Source of the DNA: Candidatus Metaruminococcus caecorum
GTDB taxonomy: Bacteria > Bacillota > Clostridia > Oscillospirales > Ruminococcaceae
Length of the DNA stretch: 64,000 nt
NCBI GenBank assembly: GCA_904420045.1
Contig: CAJFTY010000028.1
Coordinates: 1-64,000, forward strand
Direction: 5' to 3'
Shown here: piece by piece, positions 57,541 to 64,000 of the stretch
How positions within the stretch are numbered: the first letter of the stretch is position 1
Layout of the letters: every line of letters begins with the position of its first letter
Notes under the pieces: model-generated
The model's input: the letters and a program-made list of their open reading frames with translations, nothing else
What the model was told of the DNA's origin: nothing
Databases searched by the model: none
Made by a program: the position numbers and the translations under genes

Positions 57541-60165
57541 CTATGGTTTTTCTTTGGGCTCCTCCTGTCCCCGCAAAGAGACGGGAATCCCGCTGCTGGC
57601 CCGCCGCTTCCAGGAGAAGATCAGAAGCGCTGCTGCGAGTCCCAGACTAATCAGCGAGACCATTCCCCCTGTGAACAGCCCCGGAGGCGTATAGGACAGG
57701 GTGATTCGATGGTTCCCTTTTGTCAGAGGGATGGCCATTAAGGCTCCCGCAAAGCTTTGGGTTTCCACCTTTTCGTCGTCCACCAGCACCGTCCACCCCT
57801 TGTCGGCCGCAATGGAGGTAAACAGCACCCCGTCTTTCTGCGCGTCGACGGTTCCCTCGATTTTTGTGTCCGAGAAAGAGGAAATCTCAAGGGGAGCTTC
57901 CATCAGCCGGTCATAGGCGGCCTGCCAGGCGGAGGTGTTGAGCTGGTACACCAGGGGAGCGGCAAATCCCGCGCTGTCTCCAGCAAGATCCAGAATCAGT
58001 TCCACCTGCTCACCTGGCTGAAACGATCCCAGCTGAAGCGTACAGGTAGTTTCGTTGGTGAACACATCCCCGACATCTACGCCGTTGACCCATGCGCGGC
58101 AGCGCTGTTTGACCGCCTGAGGAAATTCCACATAATACGGAGCGTCGCTCTGAGCTGTCAGTTTTAAAATCACCATTCCGGGCTGCCCGGCATCCTCTTT
58201 TTCATAGAGAACTCTGCCGTCTTTTTCCTCCTGGACCAGGTTGTAGGTTTCCACTGCAACATCCTCCACCGGGAGCAGGCAGTCGCTGTCCAGCCCTGTC
58301 ATGGCGCGCACCATGGCGTTTTGATTTTGCAGAGCGCCCTGCCCCAGTGTAAGAGATAAAATCTCCGTGTTGGCCATGTATCCCAGCGGAAGAGCGGTGG
58401 GATTTTGATAAAGGGAGATCTCCTGCTGACGGTCAAGCTGAGAATACAGCCCATTTCCGGGATATTTCGTCAAAAGATATTTGATTCCAAACAGGCTGTC
58501 GGTAACCACAGTGGAGCCGTAATCTGAACACCACATATGGTACTGGGCCATTCCCAGCAGTTCCAGCAGATCGTTGACCGCCCGGTTGTACACCGAGCTG
58601 TAGTGAGTAATGCCTTTGTAATGCAGCGTCATGGCGTCGTTTTTGCTGCGCTCAAAGGTCTTTCGCACCCGGTAAAAGGGTGCGGAATCCTGCCGGGCAG
58701 TCGTAAGAAGCGGCTGAAGCTGCGCCTGAAAATCGGTGTACTGATTCGCTTTTTTATAATGAAACTGCTTGTCCAGCCCGGTCACCATGCCGTCCGCATT
58801 GTAGGCGGCCTCCCCAGCGGAGATCAAAAACAGGGCGGCCATGAGCAATGGCGCTATCCGGGCCTTGTAGCGAAAACCCAAAAACAAAAGCGTATACAAA
58901 ACCGCCAGCGCCATGGTAACCCAAAAGCTTTCCCAAGAAAGAAGGGACTCCTCCCCCATCAGCTTGACGACGGTTCCTAAAACCGCAAAAACCGCCAGCG
59001 CCCCCAGAGCCTGCCACGCGCCGGCAGTTTTCAGCTCCAAAAAGGAACGATACGCCACCGAGATGGCAAAAAAGCAGCACACAAACGCATACCGATAGGG
59101 GAACCAGTTTGGATACTGGAACAAATGCCAGGCCATATCCGCCCATTTGAACACAAAGCTTACAAAAAACAACGTGAATATCCCCAGGGTGAACGCTTTT
59201 TCCCGGACGGAAAACGCCCTGGAGAAAAAGTACAATAAAACAAGCAGCGTCACCGCGACCGAGCAGAAAATACTGGGCAGCCCGCTGTTTGTAATGCTAT
59301 CGTAGTTTCCCGCAAACAGCTTGGCGATCAGCTCAGGAGAGTTAAAATTGATGATTCCAGGAGCGGTATAGTTGGAGCCGCCGATCTTTCCCGAGAACAT
59401 GGACAAAAACGTGGGGAGTAAAAGCACCATGGCGATCCCCGCCGCCAGCAGTGCACAGCCGAAAAACCGAAGCCCCTTTCGGACGAATTCCCGGCGGGAC
59501 AGGCCAAGCGCAAAAAAACGGTACAGAAAGTACAGCGCGCAGAAAATTCCCACCATGTAAGAGATGTAGTAGTTGGACACAAACAGCACCGACAGCCCGG
59601 TCACAAACAGCGCGCACTTGTTTTCCCGGAGGATTTTTTCTACGCCGATGAGCAGCACCGGGAGCCAAAACACGCCGTCCAGCCACATCAAAGACATGGA
59701 GTACACCACATTGTAAGACATCAGCGCGTAAAACACCGAAAAGATCACCACAGACAGATCACGCTTTTGGTGCATCCATCCGAGATACAGGGAAAAAGTC
59801 AGTCCGCACAGCCCCACTTTGATTAGGTTTAAAACCATCAGCGCTAGCTGGAGCTGGTCCGCTGGGAACAGCAGGGTAATCAGCGACAAAGGACTGGACA
59901 AATAATAGGCAAAGACGCCGATGAAGTTCCCCCCCAGCCCCATGTTCCAGGAGTACAGAAGGCTGTCTTTGCCCAGCACCATCTCCCGCATGGCGGCAAA
60001 AAAGTCCACATACTGGGCGTCCATGTCCATAATCAGCACCGATTTGTCCCCAAAGGGCGTCATCCCGAACAGGGCGTAGATCCCCAGCAGGATTCCCGCC
60101 GGGATCAAAAAGGCCGCGGCCGCCGTCATCAGCGTATGTTTCAGTGCTGTATGTTGTTTGTGCAT
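57541..60165 (-). CDS. YfhO-family membrane glycosyltransferase-like protein
   Basis: The protein has 874 residues from the ATG at 60165 (MHKQHTALKHTLM), after AAAGGAGGG; the open frame to 60258 has no RBS. About twelve membrane helices fill the first ~500 residues, with the early loop MDAQYVDFFAAMRE (an aspartate as in GT-C enzymes) and SLLYSWNMGLGGNF. The last ~350 residues form an extracytoplasmic beta-rich domain. YfhO proteins transfer sugars to lipoteichoic acid or other wall polymers from lipid carriers. The carrier synthase is not in the window. The U32 gene ends 16 bases upstream. Confidence 0.9.
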   Translation of the reverse strand: MHKQHTALKHTLMTAAAAFLIPAGILLGIYALFGMTPFGDKSVLIMDMDAQYVDFFAAMREMVLGKDSLLYSWNMGLGGNFIGVFAYYLSSPLSLITLLFPADQLQLALMVLNLIKVGLCGLTFSLYLGWMHQKRDLSVVIFSVFYALMSYNVVYSMSLMWLDGVFWLPVLLIGVEKILRENKCALFVTGLSVLFVSNYYISYMVGIFCALYFLYRFFALGLSRREFVRKGLRFFGCALLAAGIAMVLLLPTFLSMFSGKIGGSNYTAPGIINFNSPELIAKLFAGNYDSITNSGLPSIFCSVAVTLLVLLYFFSRAFSVREKAFTLGIFTLFFVSFVFKWADMAWHLFQYPNWFPYRYAFVCCFFAISVAYRSFLELKTAGAWQALGALAVFAVLGTVVKLMGEESLLSWESFWVTMALAVLYTLLFLGFRYKARIAPLLMAALFLISAGEAAYNADGMVTGLDKQFHYKKANQYTDFQAQLQPLLTTARQDSAPFYRVRKTFERSKNDAMTLHYKGITHYSSVYNRAVNDLLELLGMAQYHMWCSDYGSTVVTDSLFGIKYLLTKYPGNGLYSQLDRQQEISLYQNPTALPLGYMANTEILSLTLGQGALQNQNAMVRAMTGLDSDCLLPVEDVAVETYNLVQEEKDGRVLYEKEDAGQPGMVILKLTAQSDAPYYVEFPQAVKQRCRAWVNGVDVGDVFTNETTCTLQLGSFQPGEQVELILDLAGDSAGFAAPLVYQLNTSAWQAAYDRLMEAPLEISSFSDTKIEGTVDAQKDGVLFTSIAADKGWTVLVDDEKVETQSFAGALMAIPLTKGNHRITLSYTPPGLFTGGMVSLISLGLAAALLIFSWKRRASSGIPVSLRGQEEPKEKP

Positions 60166-60181
60166 GGGTGTTTCCCTCCTT

Positions 60182-61417
60182 TTATCGCTGGGATCCCTGC
60201 TCTTTTTCCTTGCGGATGATCGCTCCGGGAACTGCCTCCCGGGCAGATTCCAGTTCAAAGGTCATCTGCGCGTGGCAGGTGTTTTCGATAGGCTGGCCGG
60301 CTTCGTCGTAAAGCGCCTGCGCTGTCAGGGAAAACGGAGGCTTGCCCGGTTCTAATACCTCCAGGACGTCACCCTTTTCAATCTTATTTCGCTGGGAGCA
60401 GACAAGCCTGCCATCCCGGTAGGAGGTAACCACTGCGGCCACGTCGTACCGCCGTTCGTATCCGCCGTTTTCGTAGTACTGCCCGTTGTCGATGGGGCCG
60501 TAGAAAAATCCCGTGCAGTAGCGGCGGTGGCTGACCTTGTCCACCTCTTCCCGAATCCAGGATGGAAGGACAAACTCCCCTTCCGATCTTAGAAAGTGAT
60601 CCACCGCGCACCGGTAGGCGTTGACCACCACCGACACGTAATAGGAGGACTTGGCCCTCCCCTCGATTTTAAAGCTGGTAATTCCCGCTTTGCACAGGTC
60701 GTCGATATGCTCAATCATGCAAAGATCCTTGGCATTGAGGATGTAGCTCCCCTTTTCATCCTCGTACACCGGGAAAAACTGGCCGGGCCGTTTTTCCTCC
60801 ATCAGGTGATAGCCCCAGCGGCAGGGCTGGGCGCATTCGCCCCGGTTGGCGTCCCGCCCCACGATGTAGTTGGACAAAAGGCACCGCCCGGAAAAGGACA
60901 TGCACATGGCTCCGTGGACAAACGCTTCAATTTCAAGATCCGGGGGCGTGTTGTCCCGGATTTCCTTGATTTCTGCAAGGCTTAACTCCCGGGCCAGCAC
61001 CACCCGTCTTGCCCCCAGTTCATAAAAAGCGTTGGCCGAGGCGTAGTTGACGATCCCCGCCTGGGTGGAGATGTGGATTTCCAACTCCGGAACGATTTGC
61101 TTTGCCTGCATCAGAACCCCGATGTCCGAAAGAATCAGCGCGTCCACGCCGGCCCGGCGGGCGTTTATTAAAAACTCGGGAAGTTCGGAAAGCTCCTGAT
61201 TCCTGGGCAGAGTGTTGCAGGTCAGATAGACCTTGACACCATGGGCGTGAGCGTATTCCACTGCCCCCGGCAGACTTTCCCGGTTAAAATTCGCAGGGGA
61301 GGCCCGCATGCCAAAGCGTTCTCCTCCCAAATACACCGCATCCGCGCCAAAGCGGACGGCGGCCTCCAGCCGCTCCCGGTCCCCTGCGGGAGCCAGGATC
61401 TCCGGTTTGATGTTCAA
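60182..61417 (-). CDS. U32 family peptidase-like protein
   Basis: The protein has 411 residues if the TTG at 61417 is used, six bases after AAGGCGGTG; a GTG at 61426 is too close to that RBS. Family landmarks: EILAPAGDRERLEAAVRFGADAVYLGG (in parts), VYLTCNTLPRN, EAFVHGAMCMSFSGRCLLSNY with a conserved cysteine pair, and RGECAQPCRWGY. These cysteines are shared with RlhA and UbiU/TrhP-type enzymes that hydroxylate RNA or ubiquinone using prephenate, rather than true proteases. It should be an iron-sulfur protein. It lies upstream of yfhO on the same strand. Confidence 0.88.
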   Translation of the reverse strand: MNIKPEILAPAGDRERLEAAVRFGADAVYLGGERFGMRASPANFNRESLPGAVEYAHAHGVKVYLTCNTLPRNQELSELPEFLINARRAGVDALILSDIGVLMQAKQIVPELEIHISTQAGIVNYASANAFYELGARRVVLARELSLAEIKEIRDNTPPDLEIEAFVHGAMCMSFSGRCLLSNYIVGRDANRGECAQPCRWGYHLMEEKRPGQFFPVYEDEKGSYILNAKDLCMIEHIDDLCKAGITSFKIEGRAKSSYYVSVVVNAYRCAVDHFLRSEGEFVLPSWIREEVDKVSHRRYCTGFFYGPIDNGQYYENGGYERRYDVAAVVTSYRDGRLVCSQRNKIEKGDVLEVLEPGKPPFSLTAQALYDEAGQPIENTCHAQMTFELESAREAVPGAIIRKEKEQGSQR

Positions 61418-61553
61418 AGGGATCACCGCCTTTTGTAGGATGGACGTTTCCGCCTGAAAAGGCGGTTACACAAGGACAAAAGGCAGTCCGTCCCGCAGGC
61501 CGGATTGCCTTTTGCGCGCTTAGAATACATTTTTTGTTAATTTAAAACCGGAT

Positions 61554-62819
61554 TTACCGCAGCCCTGCCTTGCGCAGGTTTTTATTGTGCTGCTGTAAGG
61601 TTTTCGCGTAGAAGAATTCCCGCGTGTCCAAATTGGAGCAGAAGTAGAAATAATCGTTGTCCTCGGGATACAGTGCCGCCTTGATGGCGTCTAATCCGGG
61701 ATTGCAGATTGCTCCCGGCGGCAGCCCCGCTCCCTCGTAGGTATTGTAAGCCTTGTACATTTCCTGGTTGTCCAGCTTGTCATAGGGCTTGATGTAATCC
61801 TCCACATACTTGCGGGTGGGGTCGCTTTCCAGCTTGGGAAACTTGTCGGGATTATCCAACCGGTTGTAGAACACGCCCGCCACCTTTTTCATCTGCGCGG
61901 GGTCGCCCGCCTCCGCCTGGATAATCGAGGCCAGCGTGATGGTTTCTTCCAGCGTCATATCCAGTTCCTCCATGCGTCCCCACAGGTCGGAGGTGATTTT
62001 TTTGTCAAAGTTGGTAAGAATGGTCTTTGCCACCAGCTCCGGCGACTGTCCCTTATAAAACTCATAGGTGTCTGGGAACACAAATCCTTCAATCCGGTGG
62101 AACTTTTTGGCGCTGTTGCTCACGTGCTGTTCAAACGTCAGGCCGAAGGTCTGCTTGTTAATGGTGGAGATAAAGTCCTCGCTGGAACAGATTTTCGCGT
62201 CTTGAAGGGCTTTTGCCGCATCCTGAAGGGTTTCCCCTTCTTTGATAGTAATCTTTACTGTATCGGGCTTTTCCACATTCTGTTGAAGCTCGGAAATGAT
62301 TTCCTCATAGGGCATTTTGCTGTTGAGGTTAAAAATTCCGTACTGGAACTTACTGTCCTCGCCGCCCATATGGGCGACAAACCGGAACAGCCATGCGTGG
62401 TTGATTACGCCGTTTTTCTCCAAAAGCTCCGCAATTTCCTTAGTGCTGGAATTGCGCTCCACCACTACCTGAATGTCTTTATCCGGTTTATTCAGCGCCA
62501 TAATGTCGCTGAAGGTCATGAGGATCAGGCCCGCCAACAAGATGGAAACGCCCACGATGATCCCTGAAAAGGCGATCAGCCAGCCGACGCTTTTTTTCTT
62601 CTTTTTCTTTTTCCCAGCTGTTTTTTTCGGCTTGACAGGCTCCTCCGGCGGGGCGTCCAGCGCGTCCTCGTCCAGGTTTAAGACGAACTTCGGCTTTTCT
62701 TCCTGCCCGTCCTGCACAGGTGTTTCCCGCCCGGTGTCTGCGCTTTGTTCTTCCGGAACCGGCTCCCCGGCGGGTTGTTCATTTGTGTTCAAGTCTTTGT
62801 CCTTCTGGTTTTCGTCCAC
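61554..62819 (-). CDS. mltG: Endolytic transglycosylase MltG
   Basis: The protein has 421 residues from a GTG with a weak RBS. The N-terminal ~75 residues are acidic then basic (KKTAGKKKKKKKS), followed by one membrane helix (about 79-103) and the external catalytic part with a LysM-like subdomain (VVVERNSSTKEIAELLEKNG) and the YceG/MltG core. The catalytic glutamate is in SIIQAEAGD. GAGLPPGAICNPG near the end is typical. It cuts nascent glycan strands and sets their length. Confidence 0.92.
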   Translation of the reverse strand: MDENQKDKDLNTNEQPAGEPVPEEQSADTGRETPVQDGQEEKPKFVLNLDEDALDAPPEEPVKPKKTAGKKKKKKKSVGWLIAFSGIIVGVSILLAGLILMTFSDIMALNKPDKDIQVVVERNSSTKEIAELLEKNGVINHAWLFRFVAHMGGEDSKFQYGIFNLNSKMPYEEIISELQQNVEKPDTVKITIKEGETLQDAAKALQDAKICSSEDFISTINKQTFGLTFEQHVSNSAKKFHRIEGFVFPDTYEFYKGQSPELVAKTILTNFDKKITSDLWGRMEELDMTLEETITLASIIQAEAGDPAQMKKVAGVFYNRLDNPDKFPKLESDPTRKYVEDYIKPYDKLDNQEMYKAYNTYEGAGLPPGAICNPGLDAIKAALYPEDNDYFYFCSNLDTREFFYAKTLQQHNKNLRKAGLR

Positions 62820-63068
62820 GTCATTCGCTCTTTTCTCCCCTTCCCCTCGGGAAAAAAGCTCCTTTCTCGCATATAGTCCGATTCCGGCCGCGCCGGAAAG
62901 GTAAGCCTTGCGGCCCCGGCCCGGGAACAGGCCGGATGAAGCTGCGAAGTCCGCAATCGGCCGCTGCGGCCCGCAGTGTCCATTGTATAAAAAGATTTTT
63001 CAATCACAGTAACCAAACACACCGGTTTTACATAGGATAGAGCAAAACATTGAAACGAGGTGAACGCA

Positions 63069-63146
63069 ATGTGTGGAAACGGTTTTGGCGGTAACTGCAC
63101 TTGGATCATCCTGTTGATCCTGGTCTTTGTTTGCTGCTGTGATTAA
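63069..63146 (+). CDS. 25-residue hydrophobic Cys/Gly peptide
   Basis: An ATG at 63069, a few bases after GAGGTGAAC, opens a frame of 25 codons that begins MCGNGFGGNCTW, has a hydrophobic run IILLILVFV, and ends CCCD. It resembles the very short membrane-associated coat peptides (YjcZ-type and related) of sporulating Firmicutes. The layout Gly/Cys head, one membrane stretch, Cys tail is unlikely by chance with a good RBS. I cannot show that it is expressed. An inverted repeat lies about 70 bases downstream (63205-63238). Confidence 0.6.
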   Translation: MCGNGFGGNCTWIILLILVFVCCCD

Positions 63147-63276
63147 CCCTTTATACATCGCATTCGTAAGCAAAATTTTACTCGATGACTCACATCCTCC
63201 GTACGGCGGCGCTCCCTCATCCAGGGGGGCGCTTTCGCCGTTTGGAGATCCTTTGGCATTGCAACGTTCCAATGGA

Positions 63277-63858
63277 TTAAAAACGCTTCACGTATTTTTC
63301 GGTGACCAGGATATCCACCGCCCGGTCGTACCGTCCGTGAGGCAGTAGGTTGCGCATACAGCAATTGTAGCAGATCCCAGCGGTTTTTCCGGGAAAATCC
63401 GCTAAAAAGCGGTCGTAATATCCTTTTCCATAGCCCAGGCGAAATCCCTGCATATCAAATCCCAGGCCGGGGACAATACAAAACGCCTCCCGAAAGTCTG
63501 CAAGTTTTTCACATCGGTCCGGGACAGGCTCCAGCACCGAAAAGGTACAGGGCTCCAGGTCGTCCATGGAGCGGATGAGGTAAAAATCCATCCGGCTGGT
63601 GCCGTCAATGCAGCGGGGAACAGCGACTCTTTTTCCCTGCTCCAGCGCATGGAGAATCAACCGGTGGGTGTCCACCTCGATGGGGGTGGACACAAAGCAC
63701 AGAAACAGCTTCGCCGTCCGGTATTCCTCCAGGGCGGTCACCTTCTGAAAAATGCCCTGATCCTTTTGCTGCTTTTGGGCGGAGGTCATCTCCCTGCGGA
63801 GCTGTTTAAACTGATCCCGCAGAGCTTTTTTCACCTGGCGGATGTCTACTTTTCCCAT
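63277..63858 (-). CDS. 5-formyltetrahydrofolate cyclo-ligase
   Basis: The protein has 193 residues. It converts 5-formyl-THF to 5,10-methenyl-THF with ATP. Family motifs: LRDQFKQLRREMT at the N-terminus, LFLCFVSTPIEVDTHRLI, VAVPRC, and GFRLGYGKGYYDRFLADF with the ATP-binding GYGKGYYDR. Its start overlaps the end of the DJ-1-like gene by 13 bases on the same strand, so translation is coupled. No start RBS is visible outside that gene. Confidence 0.93.
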   Translation of the reverse strand: MGKVDIRQVKKALRDQFKQLRREMTSAQKQQKDQGIFQKVTALEEYRTAKLFLCFVSTPIEVDTHRLILHALEQGKRVAVPRCIDGTSRMDFYLIRSMDDLEPCTFSVLEPVPDRCEKLADFREAFCIVPGLGFDMQGFRLGYGKGYYDRFLADFPGKTAGICYNCCMRNLLPHGRYDRAVDILVTEKYVKRF

Positions 63859-64000
63859 TGCACCGCCGCCTCAATCGCTGCGGCACGCTCCCGGCCGCAA
63901 AGCTGTTCAATCAGGGCGAAGGCAAACAAATTGGCCGCACCTGCTCCCTTGCCTGTAACAATTCTACCGTCTACGCACACCGGATCAGACACCACCTGCG
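63846..64000 (-). CDS. DJ-1/PfpI family protein (C-terminal fragment, 5' end outside window)
   Basis: The frame is open from the window edge to a stop at 63846-63848. About fifty residues are visible: VCVDGRIVTGKGAGAANLFA, then FALIEQLCGRE and a helical tail. The pattern DG-I-T-G-G-A-F-A is the last part of the DJ-1/ThiJ/PfpI domain, where the consensus is often T-S-R-G-P. These proteins act as chaperones, glyoxalases or deglycases. The cysteine nucleophile lies outside the window. It overlaps the folate gene by 13 bases, so the two form an operon. Confidence 0.75.
   Translation of the reverse strand, partial: QVVSDPVCVDGRIVTGKGAGAANLFAFALIEQLCGRERAAAIEAAVQWEK

Noticed and set aside
62820..63068. 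Gap between mltG and the 25-residue gene
   Set aside because: I see only GC-rich short repeats and no gene, RNA or promoter that I can defend.

Overview
The window is a stretch of chromosome from a spore-forming, anaerobic-type Firmicute, most likely class Clostridia (Oscillospirales-like). The reasons are the gene content (CotF-type coat proteins, a radical-SAM ThiH thiamine pathway, TmcAL, YfhO, MltG and U32 families), strong TTGACA/TATAAT promoters, AGGAGG ribosome binding sites, frequent GTG/TTG starts, and the SRP RNA - dnaX - ybaB - recR arrangement. I infer this from content only; there is no 16S rRNA in the window.

Layout. 1-2.5 kb: the 3' end of a large secreted or toxin-like protein, a small candidate immunity protein and a lipoprotein. 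2.6-3.25 kb: an N-terminally deleted GH25 lysozyme, probably a phage remnant. 3.4-10.3 kb: a complete thiamine operon (thiS-thiF-thiG-thiH-tenI-thiE-thiD-thiC) behind a strong promoter, a TPP riboswitch with its own terminator, and a second, TPP-like half element. 10.3-19.7 kb: small metabolic units, including a MerR-nitroreductase pair, ThuA plus amidohydrolase, esterases, a Cof-type phosphatase, YbaK and TmcAL. 20-24.3 kb: acetate kinase, coat-like proteins, a lipoprotein and citrate synthase. 24.5-30.7 kb: an uncharacterised three-gene unit (zinc-ribbon membrane protein, condensation-like acyltransferase, esterase), an ABC exporter and MutY. 31-37.3 kb: CorA, SRP RNA, dnaX, ybaB, recR, smpB, an esterase and tmRNA. 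37.4-41.9 kb: an accessory stretch with two paralogous XRE regulators, a MATE pump, two CRISPR-like repeats, an esterase and small unlisted ORFs. 42-50.4 kb: an ABC-2 exporter, a MerR-promoter alcohol dehydrogenase, and a raffinose/sucrose unit (GH32, fructokinase, GH36). 50.5-57.5 kb: an S1-domain protein, DUF951, PrfA, a striking tandem structured element, TsaC/Sua5, CoaE, a lytic transglycosylase and an M18 aminopeptidase. 57.5-64 kb: YfhO, U32, MltG, a 25-residue peptide, 5-formyl-THF cyclo-ligase and the end of a DJ-1/PfpI protein.

How the parts fit. The thi operon makes both halves of thiamine phosphate and is shut by TPP. The MerR regulator probably controls its own nitroreductase operon and, 34 kb away, the iron alcohol dehydrogenase, because both promoters have a 19-bp spacer carrying nearly the same dyad. 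The sugar unit would split raffinose to galactose and sucrose, split sucrose, and phosphorylate fructose; no transporter is nearby. The item I would most like others to look at is the pair of three-way-junction elements between prfA and the tsaC-type gene: they share one identical hairpin, while the other stems differ in sequence but keep pairing.
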